Shown one piece after another: positions 50,775-63,511 of a DNA stretch of 64,000 nt; position 1 is the first letter of the stretch; every line of letters begins with the position of its first letter. A program made the position numbers and the translations under genes. The DNA comes from Oscheius dolichura (lineage: Eukaryota > Nematoda > Chromadorea > Rhabditida > Rhabditidae): NCBI GenBank assembly GCA_932521035.1, contig OW051495.1, positions 4,774,001 to 4,838,000 on the forward strand, in the 5' to 3' direction. The notes beneath the pieces are model-generated. The model had not been told where the DNA came from. It saw only the letters and a list, made by a program, of their open reading frames with translations, and did not search any database.

Positions 50775-51365
50775 TCACAGCTCGGGCTTGGCGTTCTGTC
50801 GGAGGATCTCCTCCTCCTTCCGGGTCAGGGGCTCCACCACAAACACCAGCAGATACGTGCACAGAAAGCCCATGAGGGCCATCATTGTGAAGAAGGCCAA
50901 CGTGGCGATTCGGATCCCGTCTCTGAAAGAGCTACGTCGTCTGCCCAGCAGGCGGACTCACTCCTCTCCCTCCTCCGGCTGCCCGTCCAGCTGCACCAGT
51001 CGCCGGTTTGACCGTCGTTCGTTCTGCAGCTGAACACGGCTGTCAGTCCCTCCGACCCCCTGCCCACCTCCATAAAAGCCGTCTTTGGAGCCGAGTCGTA
51101 CGTGTCGCCCGGTTTCCTCATCCGCTCCATCTTCGCTATCACTTTGTCCGCGTGTGCCCGGGCCGCATCTGATGAGATCGGCGTATAGTCCTGTCCTTCC
51201 TTGATTATTGTCGATTCCCGAAACGAACCTTGTTCTCCCACGGGTACCGCGAGTCGGAGGAGATGAAGAACGGCCGCTCCGTCTCGTCCGCCGCCGTGCT
51301 ACTCGATGGCTCGCTGTCCTGAACTCGGTCGGTCGGAAGAGATGCTCGAACAGACTCACCGGCAT
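50775..51365 (-). CDS. Small single-pass membrane protein, family not recognised
   Basis: Three short introns join a frame of about 145 residues beginning MPDSEPSSSTAADETERPFF. It contains YPWENKDYTPISSDAARAHA, a basic helical stretch (DKVIAKMERMRKPGDTYDSA) and one strong membrane helix (IRIATLAFFTMMALMGFLCT, YLLVFVV). The tail is EPLTRKEEEILRQNAKPEL. There is no signal peptide, so it is probably tail-anchored with its N-terminal part in the cytosol. I cannot assign a function. The chain of in-frame splices supports a real gene. Confidence 0.65.
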
Positions 51366-51906
51366 TAAAATCCACGGGATAGTTGGCTGGAGGAAGGAAA
51401 TGGTTGCAGGCGGAGGGAAGGACGCGAAAGTATCTTGAACGGAGGAAATGAATTGAGAGGACAGCGGACGAGAGGGGTTTCAAAGCATATTAAGACACAT
51501 TTTAGAGACGAAAAAATATACAAATTACTGCTTTATAAATGTAAAGAGGAGCCACGGTATTTGGCCGTGGGGCACGTTTACCGACCGAGCCTTTAGTCTG
51601 TTTTGGCGCCAAACGGCAGGATTTGTCGGGCCCACTTTGAATAGGCAGCTTCTCCCTGGGGGTCTTTCGATTTTCGCTATATAGTTGTCTCAATGATGTC
51701 TCGCTCCTTGCCAGGATACAAATTGATAAAATGACGCGTCCACCTTTCGGGGATGGCGGCTATAATTGGCAGGCGGCCTCATATCCCGAGGGTATCTTCC
51801 CAATTTTTGAAAGCGACAGATCCATTGATTTTTACTGTGACGCTTCGGCTTTTCCGAGTTAGGGTCCTCTCATTATTCGAGGTCTTCTCGTCCAAGTGGT
51901 TTCCAG
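51366..51906. other. Divergent intergenic region
   Basis: 541 bp between two genes pointing away from each other; both promoters expected. No other feature recognised. Confidence 0.4.
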
Positions 51907-53415
51907 ATGTCTGCTGAGGATATTTTCGACAGTGTCCAGGCTCCGAGCTGGGCCGAGTCGCTCCAGGATAAAAACGCCGACTGGGAAGAGGCCGACGACA
52001 GTTTTTTCCGTAGGTTTTACCCGAGAAATTAAAAAGGGGGAGAATTTAGCCGAGACGGTGGCGGTGGAGGAGGTGGTCGTCCAAATCGAGCAGTTGTCTG
52101 TGTCCGAAGATCCAGGTGAGACCCGTCCAGACCTCGGACACCATCTTCAGAGGACCTCTCCCGGATGGCCATGTTCGGAAGGAAGCCCCAGATCAAACGG
52201 AGGAGCCAGATCAGACGCGAGCAGGAGGCCGCAGTCCAGAAGAAGCCCGCCGTTCCCTCGGCTCCGGCCACCATTCCAAAGCGACCGACCTCGATCCCCC
52301 GCGCTCCTAGGTTCGATCTCCTCCACCGACCCATAAGGATTTCAGTGTCCCCCGTACGAGCGTGGCCTCCACTCCTCGCCAGCCTCTGCCCGTCACAGCC
52401 CAGCCAGCCGGACCAGTGACTCGCTCACAAACTCGGGCAGCCGCGTGAGTGTCCTCCCCGTTCAAACCATCAATCTGTTCAGCAGCACTCCCGAAATTTC
52501 AACAGAACGACGCAGCCGGGACATGAGCAGGAATTCGGCGGTGGCCAGGAGATCCATCCAGCCGAGTCCCGTGCCCAATCAGCAGGACTTCAACCGCGCC
52601 CTGGGCACTCGGGCCTCCAGTCTGGGAAAGGAAAGGAAGATCCAGCAGCCGACGCCGAGTCGAGCAGCCGTGTCGGTAAGAAAAGCCCGTGAACAATCCA
52701 CCTCTTCCGTTTAGGGTCGCACTCTTCCCGCTCCTCAACCCAGAAAGCCTGTCGCTGCTCCAACGTCCTCTACCCAAACCGGCCGTCCTCGTGTTCCCGT
52801 TCCCGTCAGCAATTCTCCTCGTCCGGCCATGGCCTTCGGATCGGCTGTCCGAACGGTAACATCCATAGAGAGCAGCCGTACTCCGTATTCAGAACCCAAC
52901 CGTCAGCCGTACAACAACCGCCCCTTCCCAGAGACCCTCGGCCACCCCCAAACTCCCGGTGGTGCACCGTGCGCCCATCCAGGTACTGCCCATTCTCCTG
53001 CCTATTTTCTCTTTAGAGAGCCACCCCTACACGCCCCCCGCTAACCCAGCCTCGTACCCCGGTTGCGGCTAAAAGACCATCGTCCATCAGCCGTCCAGCT
53101 CAGCCAGTTGTAAGTCGTCGAATTTCCTCTTAAACTGTTTTATTTCCGACTCCTAAAACGGAAAGGAAAGTGCTGAAACCGAGAGACATCCAAGGAATGG
53201 TCGAGCGCCTTTCCAAGCCGAAAAGTGTAATTGCTCGTCCTACGCCCACCCAAGTCGAAAAGAAGTAAGCAAGCTTATCAACTGTATACTGTCTATATAG
53301 GACCGTTCCCAACACATACACTCATGGCATGCAGTCTTCAGTGAAGGTCCGAAGTCGTTCCCATTCTCGTGCTTCCAGTAGAAACGGTGCAGCCCAGGAT
53401 GAAAATATCCATTAG
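51907..53415 (+). CDS. Basic Ser/Pro/Arg-rich protein, possibly microtubule-associated
   Basis: About 380 residues after removing roughly eight introns. The N-terminus is acidic with aromatic residues (SVQAPSWAESLQDKNADWEE), a little like the Aurora A-binding start of TPX2. The rest is basic and disordered: FGRKPQIKRRSQIRREQEAA, ALGTRASSLGKERKIQQPTP, and RDIQGMVERLSKPKSVIARP. A Thr-Ser-Ile-Pro motif in IPKRPTSIPRAPR matches the Ser/Thr-x-Ile-Pro signal for EB1 binding at microtubule ends. The C-terminus is SRASSRNGAAQDENIH. A TPX2-like spindle role is a hypothesis only; I see no full TPX2 domain. Splicing between 52860 and 53130 is the least certain. Confidence 0.55.
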
Positions 53416-53628
53416 ACAGCCCAGTGTCTCTTCTTTGCAATATTCTTGTTTTGTTTTTGTACTCGGGTTAAATAAATTCACATTTTATATCGAACTGTCC
53501 TTCGTTTATAAAACAAAAATTTGTCTCGCATCACACGCTCAAAAACTCGGAATTTCAGTTCGGACTAGTACAAGCCTTTACAAGTCATTCTTGATTTTTG
53601 TGCGGAATAACCAAGTTGGTATTTTGTA

Positions 53629-54004
53629 ATGATGCCAGCCAAACAACCTGTGGCTGTTGTTTATCACCAATTGCATCTTCCTCAGACAGAGGTTAATTCC
53701 CTAACACATTTGAAAGGTAATTTCATTCTAGAAAATTTTTTTCATTGCTTCTTTGACCTTGGTTGCTCTTGGAATCTTCATCATCATTTCAACTAGTGTT
53801 CTCTCAAGCGTAAGCATTAAGTAATGAAAATATTAACTGCTTTAGCTACAAATTGAAAACTCTCGAAAGAGGTCAGTACTCTTTAGAGATGACAGCATTG
53901 CTCCGCCACGATGCGATTCCAAAGCGGCTGAATTGGGATTAACTAAAGTAAAACCATGGAAAGACTACTTCACACGGCAAGAATCCTTTATACCTTATGA
54001 ATAA
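53629..54004 (+). CDS. Small single-pass membrane protein, unrecognised
   Basis: Two introns (53692-53731 and about 53811-53846) give a protein of about 100 residues. MMPAKQPVAVVYHQLHLPQT precedes a membrane helix (IFFIASLTLVALGIFIIIST), then a hydrophilic end including RDDSIAPPRCDSKAAELGLT and WKDYFTRQESFIPYE. Without the first splice the helix is out of frame, which supports the model. Its stop lies 41 bp from the convergent RCE1 stop. Function unknown. Confidence 0.6.
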
Positions 54005-54045
54005 CGAGGCTGAATAAATTTATTTACTTATTGTGTATATTTTTC

Positions 54046-54957
54046 CTAGATATAAAGCTTTGAATCAGTCAATGGTTTAACCAACAGTGTGAATCCAATA
54101 ATTCCACCGAAAAATGTTGTCCACAAGGCGTACCTTTGCCTTTTAGAAGGGAACGTCTCTTTAAAGAAATTATCAATTTTACACAGTAAGCACTAACCTA
54201 TTTCATGAAACATAGGCAACCCTAAAGAATTGCAAATAGAATGAGTTACTACAGGTGATATGATATGTCTCGTAGAAAGGAAAAGATATGTAGCATATGC
54301 ACCAAAAATATATGTATAGGCCAATTGGAACACTAATATTTTTTGTGCATGAAGAAAATAAGCATTACCTCTTTTAAAAATGGCTGATTTCCAGTGATAG
54401 CCAGTCTTTATGTCATTTAGCACGTGATGTAGATGACTTATTCCAAAAAATAATGGAGCAATAAAAATTGTTTGCCACTTTGTAAAACATTCAGCAACAA
54501 GCGACACTGTACAAGCCCGATATACGATTTCCTCTGTAATAGGAGCCAAAAAAATGTCACGGATCCAGCAAATATCCGACAACGATTTTTTCCACGTTGT
54601 AACTGCAATAAAAGACGTTATAAAATTGAGGCACTTACTTGACAAAAAATATTGCAACTGGCCGTCTAGGTACAGAAGAAGAATTTGCCCTGCATACAGA
54701 ACTAATACAGGTATTGATGGTACAACGGCAGCCATTCCGAATGAGCTAGTGCGAAATCCCATTAAATGCCATTGCCAATTCAGCTGATATAGTGTTAAAT
54801 AAATTGATACTATGCAGGTCACTAAGGCGGCAAATAGTCGTCTCCGCACAGAGTTGCTATTATTCCGGTCAACGCCATTGTAATCGAATGCCAAAAGTAA
54901 GCCGACATAGCAAAATGGACAAAACACGGCAACAATTATATTCTCTGTACAAGACAT
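54046..54957 (-). CDS. RCE1: CAAX prenyl protease 2 (RCE1)
   Basis: ER multipass glutamate-type protease that removes the last three residues of prenylated CAAX proteins such as Ras. Catalytic motifs are clear: APITEEIVYRAC (Glu-Glu), FFGISHLHHVL and SPVVTHSICNSLGLP. Membrane helices include AVFCPFCYVGLLLAF and FAALVTCIVSIYLTLY. Two 36-bp introns (54603-54638 and 54333-54368) are multiples of three with no stop, so an unspliced reading also stays open; removing them gives SITTWKKSLSD and FKRVFQLAYTYIFGAY, closer to the family. A last intron near 54190 leads to the tail LVKPLTDSKLYI. It follows MPPE1 on the same strand 133 bp away and lies near Ras, a likely substrate. Confidence 0.9.
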
Positions 54958-55089
54958 ATAATTGGGCTGAAAAGGATGTTATACTAACGTCTGTAGCTAA
55001 TGAATATGACTACGAAAACCCGTATACTTTCAAAGAAAAGGTAGTCCTGATGTTTTAATGTACAAAGTAGCAATTTGACAAAGGCGAAA

Positions 55090-56491
55090 CTATAAAATAT
55101 TGTAATATTTTATAATTTTTCGCTTAGAAATAAGTGTAGCAATGTTTAAAAATATAAACAAAACTGCGCTTAAAAAATAGAGGATTAATTGAGGGAACCT
55201 GGATGGAAGCCAAAGCACATTATAAGTGTAGTGAAAACGAATTGAAGATATTTTCTTCAAGTACAAAACCCCGTAGCCAATAGTTGTAGTACCCATTCTA
55301 AAAAGAATCATCATGATACAGGCCCAAATTTCAAGCTCAAAAAACAAACCTATAAGAGCACGTTGGTGTCTGAAGTTCCATTATTGGTAGATCTCTGCCG
55401 ATAATCCCTTTTACTTGATTAATTTGTTGGTTTAATTGAACTGTGCGAAGAGTTTTATTTTTTGCATTCAGAATAAACTGCCAGGCCTGAAAGTTTTATA
55501 TATATATATAAACTATTTGAAATATTTCTTACGTCATGCTCATGAGCTGATAAAATCAAATTGGGAGCCGACTGTGTAATCTGCAATACAAGATTCACAA
55601 AATATTTATAGCTTTAGCAAGTAAAAAGGACTTGTGAAAAATACCTCGTTTGGTTGAAAGGACAACCCAGGAGAGACAGGAACATGGCTTAACAATATTT
55701 TAGTATTGCTCTTCGATTCACTCCCAAATAATCTTTTAAGTTTAGAAGGATTTTCGAAATAGTTTATCTAAAAGTGGTGGGACTATTCAGAATAAATATT
55801 CTCTTACTTCATCAACAATGAGAGAACTCCAATCATTTGCTTTTGGAATGGTATTAGGAAATGTTTCTGCAAAACGCCTTTTCAGATGGTCCATCACGGG
55901 TTCCATTTCTCCACCTATGTCGTTATCACCAGCAATAAAAAAATGCTGCAGCTATTTAGAAGAAATGTTTAATTTCAACTTACAGGTAATGCGCCTTTTA
56001 TCGATGAGAATATATCTACAAAACGACCAAGTGTTGAGCTAAATTCCTTTGCATCTGATTCTACTCCTTCATCAAAAAGATCTCCTAGAAAAACAAAGGC
56101 GTTCATATTCGAATATCTTTGTGCTAGATGAAAGCCACGGGATAAAAATCTAAAGCAATATAATGACCATCGGAAATTCTAACCTATCGGCGTCCCATCT
56201 GGTCAGCGATCCTATCAATCGGTTTTCATTTTGATATCCTATAAGTTGAGGATCAGCAATAATAAGTATCTTGATTTCTCCATTACCAGGCAGTGGCCAA
56301 TACAAATACGCATACAACTCATTGCTTGCCCACTCACCCCAAAGAAATAAAGTTAGAAGGAAACCTGTAAATAACTTTAAAGAAGGATATAGATATTGCT
56401 CCCAGATATACTTGGAGACAACTATGAATTGTACAGGTACATAAAACTAACCAATTTGGAACTTTATACTAAATATTGTGGAGCATCTCAT
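55090..56491 (-). CDS. MPPE1: Metallophosphoesterase of GPI-anchor remodelling (MPPE1/PGAP5, Cdc1/Ted1 family)
   Basis: PGAP5 removes a side-chain ethanolamine phosphate from GPI anchors so that cargo can leave the ER. After an N-terminal hydrophobic segment (FLLTLFLWGEWASNELYAY) the metal-binding motifs run in order: IADPQLIG, FVFLGDLFDEG, IAGDNDIGG (Gly-Asn-His-Asp position), LLSHVPVSPG and LSAHEHD (Gly-His-x-His position). A C-terminal helix (FPQLILYFLSAVLFIFLNIA) is followed by a Lys-rich end, KRKIIKYYNIL, like the ER-retrieval tail of the family. The Gln in Asp-Pro-Gln and Ala in Ala-His-Glu-His resemble the Cdc1/Ted1 variants. Six short introns. Confidence 0.83.
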
Positions 56492-58235
<1,744 letters not shown>

Positions 58236-58476
58236 GGATCGGATGGCTCATCTAGTCCTTCACCTAGTCTTCTTGCTCTAAAAATTGGCACTATGTCTAT
58301 ACAGTCTGTTTCAAATGGAAAAGATTTACATTGCGGGACTTTTTTTACTTTTATAACACCACAGCTGTTTGAGCTGTAGCTCAGATTTTACTGTTGTTTT
58401 AATATATTTTTTTAAATAAGTTATACATCACTTTCAGGTGTTGTTAAGAGTATTTTTGCCGATAAAAACATTTAAT

Positions 58477-58958
58477 TTAACTGAATTTTTTATCTTTTTG
58501 TGTGGTTTCCCCAAAATTGGATTCATTCTTATACATAAATGGCTTTTTGATCAAAAACCTATCCCAAATTGTAAACGTCCCTTCTTTTCTCGGCGCAAAT
58601 ACCAAAAATATAGCTAAACGTTCTGATAGTTGTAATTTTACAAGTCGAAGAATAATCCATTTGATGCAGACTGCTCATTTAATAATATTCATGTTTTTCA
58701 TCCTTATTATCATATCACACCTGTACCTATTGTCGTTCTTTTTAGTCATCCCCGTGAGTTTGTCATTGAGTACCAGGGTCATCGACAATGAACTAAATCC
58801 GGGAATAATTTAGGATCTATAAGCGAAGGCACTAGTGGAGCTGTTACAAAATCCAAAGACAATCATGGCTTTCGGTTATTTTTGAATTGCCAACGGCGGC
58901 TTGTACTCAGTGATGTCTCCACAGGTCCTTTTGTATATGCTCTGTATAAATACGTGTT
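58477..58958 (-). CDS. Tentative TMEM70/TMEM186-like gene
   Basis: A possible gene hidden opposite AT-rich DNA between Ras and NOP9. Minus-strand frames splice as NTYLYRAYTKGPVETSL, then TPPLVPSLIDPKLFPDLVH, then FCIKWIILRLVKLQLSERLA, GTFTIWDRFLIKKPFMYKNE and SNFGETTQKDKKFS. The segments Leu-Val-His-Phe and FTIWDRFLIKKPF recall the C-terminal region of TMEM70-type mitochondrial proteins, which help assemble ATP synthase or complex I. The introns needed (about 63 and 115 bp) are larger than usual, no start exon was found, and the expected paired membrane helices are not clear. Confidence 0.3.
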
Positions 58959-59094
58959 CTTAGTCGTTCACGTTTTCGCATAAATTTGGAATGGATAGAT
59001 AATTGTTTAATCTATTTAGGTTGCTCTTTAGGTATACTGATTTCGCATATATATATATAAAGATCTATTCGTAAATTTACAATTTTGCAGAGAA

Positions 59095-61377
59095 ATGACA
59101 CGGAAAAGAAAAAACGTTGACGCTACGACAGATCACTCATATGAAATTCAAACTGGACATTTTCCCAAAAAAGCCAATCATCGAGAAGAACAAACATATT
59201 CTAATGTAAGGTTTACCATAAAATATATCATCATACAGGTTCAGTTTTTTTAAAGTCTCAAGTGTTTGACCCATTTATAGAGCTACTATATATTTTGTTT
59301 CAGCATGGTGACAATGCTCAGGACTTTTTTAATAGGCCACAAGATAATCCGGAAGAAGGTGGCTACCCTGGAGAACTCATCAAATACCTGCAAAATTTTG
59401 TTGATATTCTTAAAGCCGACGAGCTGCTAGGTACCTTTTAATTATATATCGCATAAGAGCTACAGATGACGCATTCGATAAAATAGTTGAAGAATGTAAA
59501 GGATCAGAAGCAATGCTTTTAAAATATTATGATTCGTGCAAGATCATTGAAACGATTTTCGGTATAGTCTCTTTCAAAGTAACACATCGGAAATAGGTGG
59601 TAGTACATATGGCGCTACGTTATTTCTTCAATCTGTTTGCTGTTTGAAACACAAGACACTGTTAGATATGTTTTTTAACAGTACAAGTGTCAAAACAATT
59701 GAAAAATTGTTATATAAATTCTTACCTGTTTCGGACAGCGTTCAACTACAGGTAGATGCTGATGAAATTAGTAAATATTTTTTTTTGCGCAGATTCTATC
59801 GACTTTTACCGATCTTATTTGTGACAATTGGAATGACGCATTTAAAAATTCAACTTCGTCTTTTCTTATCCGATGCTTAGCCAAAATATCCTGCGGAATA
59901 ACCAAGGTTCAATCTTTAGATTTCTCGATTCTTAACTCTTATAGGAAGTAAGTAACAACGGTAGCGATGTACAGTCCATATCAAAACGTTCATATCATAT
60001 AGAATTAGATCGGATATTTAGCAAAATTGCCAATATGGCGATAGACTTTTCAAATCAAGGTCTGTTGAATATGATGTACACCTATTATTGTATCGTTTAG
60101 AATCGCTTAAAATAATGCACTGTGCTTTGGTTTTACATGATATATTGGAATGCGATATATTAGTAGGAAATGGAAAGTGTACGCAGTTTGTGAATAAGCA
60201 GCTCTCTTACGAAGGTTGGAAAGATTAAGTTGGCAATCTATTTAGTGATTATGTAGAGGGAGACGTGATTAGCGGCCTATGTGACAAAAGTTGCTCAAGA
60301 GTTTGGGATAAAGCAGTTGTAGGATGTTCTGAAGGTGCAAGAAAAAAACTGTGGGAGATCGTAAAAGTGAATGTAAAGTTTTTGCATTTTTTTTAAGTGT
60401 TCAATTATTAGATAGATTTGCTGGCAATGGACCACATGGGAAATCATCCGTTACAAAACTTAATAAAGACCACAAAATGTGAACTATTGGTAATTTTAAT
60501 TTTTTTAACCCGTTATTTTTGATAACAGAGAAGACAAATTTGTGAAAGTATCAAACCAATAACTGCGAAACTTCTTCAAAGCCGCCACATAGGTGTAATA
60601 ACGGCAGTGGTTAAATGCAGTGAGACATGCCTGGATTTACAAGAAATGTTAATAAAAGAGCTTCGAATATATTTCCGAGCTAACAAGGTAAACGTTTCCA
60701 CTGACTTCCCCTATTTAGTAATAGGCATTACAAAAAGAAAACTTCTTTTTCAATATTCTTACAAACAATAAATACGATGGTAGAAATTTTGACCCTAACC
60801 AAGCTGATATACAGGTAAAATCTTTTAATTTTATGTTAAGATATACTTCAGGGATGTTTGTTACTGCAAACACTATTCAAGCTTCAAAAAGTCAAAACTT
60901 TATCTTCGGGCGTGCTTTCTTTAGACAAAGATATTGTTATGCAAATGGTAGTTTAAGCATCCTTTTCAATTAATTAAATCTACGAAGGCATTGAATAAAA
61001 TATCCGCCCATGTTCTTCAGTCTGTTCTTAAAAGCGACACTGTAGAAAACGAAGTAAAATTGCATTTACTGCAATCTTTCGAGGTAAGGCATTTTATAGT
61101 GGTAAACAACCTTTAGAATAATTGGGAAAAATTAATAGAACACCCTATAGGAAGTCGCACATTTGATGTGATCTGGAGTTTACCATTGACTGATATTAAT
61201 AGAAAACAAAATATGATGAAAAAGTTAGTGGTGGTTAGAGTAGGATCTTTTGTTTCATTTCCTTCAAGTTTATTTCAGAACACTAGCAAGAACTGGAAAT
61301 TTGCTATGCTACGATGTGATCTTCATTTGTTTCGAAAAGATCGAAAAGCATGGATTGCTAAAATGCGTAATTGTTAA
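59095..61377 (+). CDS. NOP9: Pumilio-repeat nucleolar protein NOP9-like
   Basis: NOP9 binds 18S pre-rRNA and is needed for small-subunit assembly. The basic N-terminus MTRKRKNVDATTDHS is followed by an acidic linker and repeat units of the Puf type: GSEAMLLKYYDSCKIIETIF, FKNSTSSFLIRCLAKISCGI, LCDKSCSRVWDKAVVGCSEG, and LAMDHMGNHPLQNLIKTTKC. The C-terminal repeats (GSRTFDVIWSLPLTDINRKQ) and FRKDRKAWIAKMRNC match the NOP9-type ending with its Trp. The last intron uses the GTGG donor just after MMKKL. Repeats are divergent, and NOP9 rather than another Puf protein is judged by the ending. About 15 introns. Confidence 0.7.
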
Positions 61378-61481
61378 CGTTGTTGAGTTATAAGTTGTTT
61401 TTTGTTGTTATTTTTTGTCGTTATTAAATCTGTTAATGACAAGAAGAGTTTATAAATTTGATTTTTTTGCAATCAATATGA

Positions 61482-63413
61482 TCACAGTGCAGGTGAAATC
61501 CGTAATTCTTCGACCTCTTCCAAAACTCGATCTATTTGCTCGACCGCCGATAATCCCAAGCCAGTCCATGCAATATCATCCAGAACTTTCACCCTTTCAG
61601 AAAGAGTATCTTCGTCGGTCTGCGCTGAACAATCTCGTGTGCTTCCATCTTCCAGAAACCGCATCCGATGCCTTTCGACGACACTAGAATTAAAAAAATA
61701 ATTGGCTATAAGAAGTTCTACTTGTTTTCTTCTTCTCCAGATGAATAACCGGAACTGAGTTTCGGGGAAATGGCCAGAAGCGTAGGAGATTGGGTTGAAA
61801 TAGGAGCTAATGGTTGCGGAGAGTAAGGATGTGGTGAAGTAGTAATGACGGATCGGGGACGGGGTGAAAGAGCAGGAGCCGAAAGAGACGACGAGACTCT
61901 TCGAGTCTTCGTTTTCTTCTTTCCGGTCTCATCTGAACTGTTTCCATAGGAGGCGAAAGCTAGCTCACATTGGTAGGCGGCCAATCTGCCGGCGAGCTCG
62001 TGGTAGCCTCGTAAAGAGGCGATCCCAACCGGGGAATGCCCTGACGCGTTGACAGCTTCCAAATCAGCTCCGTGTTCCATCTGAGAATGTCAGGAATAGG
62101 CCACTCGACTCACCAGAAGAAAGCAGGCAGGCGCGTGGTTTCCAATGGCCGCTAGATGGAGCGGGGTGTTGCCACGGGAATCTTTGATAGCAAGGAGTTG
62201 TCGGCTTTTCTTAGAGGAAAAGTTGCCAAGAAGAAGCAGCAGGACGGGGGTCGAACCGCAATCTCAAATCCTTATTTCCCGGAATTTATCCGTCGGCCAA
62301 CTCACAGGCAGCGCAGTGGAGGGAGGTGGCCTCGTCGGCCGTCTTCCAGGTGATCGCTTCGCCTCCCATTCGCTCCAGCAGCCAGCGGGCCACGTTCTCG
62401 TGTCCGCAGAGGGAGGCCACGTGGAGCAGGGATTGACCTGGCTGCCGTATCCCTTGTCTTATAGTTATCACCTCGGTTATTCACTATTCCGATTTGGGAG
62501 TGGCCCGTTTCGACCAGATAGCGGACGCAGCTGAGGCAGCCGGCCTGGGCCGCGTACGTCAGCGGGGTGCAACAGAACTCGTCCCTCGCGTTCACCATGT
62601 GACTGTCGAACTTCAACAGAAGCTTCAAGGCTTCCAAATTTCCTGAAGAAACTGCGGCTTGACCCAATTTGGGAGGTCTCACCTTGGGCTGCGGCCACAT
62701 GGACGGGCAGCATTTGAGCGGCATTCGGCAGGGTGGCCAGGGACTTCCCGAAACCTAGGGCGAAGTCTTATAGGTCTAACTCTTGGATTACGTTTGAGTA
62801 GTTTGGCGACCATTTGGTTGTCTCCTCGAGCGGCGGCGGCCATCAGAAGCGAGGTGCCGTTGAGATCTCTGTGAGGGGCAGGTTACAAGATGCACGGGGG
62901 TGTGTCACCTTTGTAGCGCCATTTGCAGAACCTCCCGTAGGGGCCCGGCTAGGAGCAGCTCAACGGCCTCGTGGTCGCCGGCGGCCACCGAGATGTGGGC
63001 CGGCAGCTCGCCAATTAGGGAAGGGGCCTCCCGTATGCCGGGCACTGTCTCGCAGAGGTACCTTTAATCCTGACTTTTACCCGGCAAACAGCGATGACAC
63101 ACGGCAAACAGATAGAACAAACATTACCTGAGGGCATCCATGTGCCGGGATCGGGCCGCGTGATGGGCCGCGCTCTCCCCGGCCTCGTCCGTCTTCAACA
63201 GCTCCTCCCTCGTCAGATTCCTCAGGCATTGGACGTGTCCCTTCTGGGCGGCCACAACCGCCAGCGGACACCGGTGCTCTTCACCACTGAAGCCTCTTTT
63301 TGAGGAGCGGGACATATTTGGAGGAGGAGGGGGATGGGGAGGAACAGTCTGACTCACCTGTCGGGGGGCGACGGCATGGCCGAAGTGAGGAGCGGCACAC
63401 CCCGTTCAAACAT
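61482..63413 (-). CDS. Ankyrin-repeat protein with C-terminal disordered tail (synphilin/espin-like)
   Basis: About eight ankyrin-type repeats, including PLAVVAAQKGHVQCLRNL, ESAAHHAARSRHMDALRYL, PAHISVAAGDHEAVELLL, TSLLMAAARGDNQMVAKLL, PVHVAAAQGNLEALKLLLKF, QSLLHVASLCGHENVARWLL and TPLHLAAIGNHAPACFLLME. A Ser/Pro-rich stretch follows (SAPALSPRPRSVITTSPHPY), then SGYSSGEEENNVVERHRMRF joined by a 38-bp intron, and a helical end DRVLEEVEELRISPAL. Start is probably MFERGVPLLTSAMPSPPDR, joined by a 62-bp intron to GFSGEEHRCPLAV; MSRSSKRGF inside that intron is an alternative. Repeat order and the Leu-Cys-Gly-His-Glu repeat resemble the synphilin-1 core, but espin-like repeats are also similar. Function unknown. 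Confidence 0.7.
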
Positions 63414-63511
63414 TGGCGCAAACAACCGGCTCCGGAGGGGGCTGGGTGGAGTTCGTTGCGTACAAATTTACTCCGACACAAAACAAACTCTTCGAAATGG
63501 AATGATTTATT

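Noticed and set aside
53717..53731. A 15-bp intron in the small membrane protein gene.
   Set aside because: It leaves the membrane helix out of frame. The 40-bp intron 53692-53731 with the same acceptor restores it.
54910..55059. A small plus-strand frame (MDKTRQQLYSLYKTYNW start) overlapping the RCE1 start.
   Set aside because: It recalls LYR-type proteins slightly, but is only about 48 codons, antisense to RCE1 in part, and has no supporting exon downstream.
58850..58900. An in-frame TGA in the tentative TMEM70-like gene as a selenocysteine codon.
   Set aside because: A 63-bp intron removes the TGA; no SECIS-like structure was recognised.
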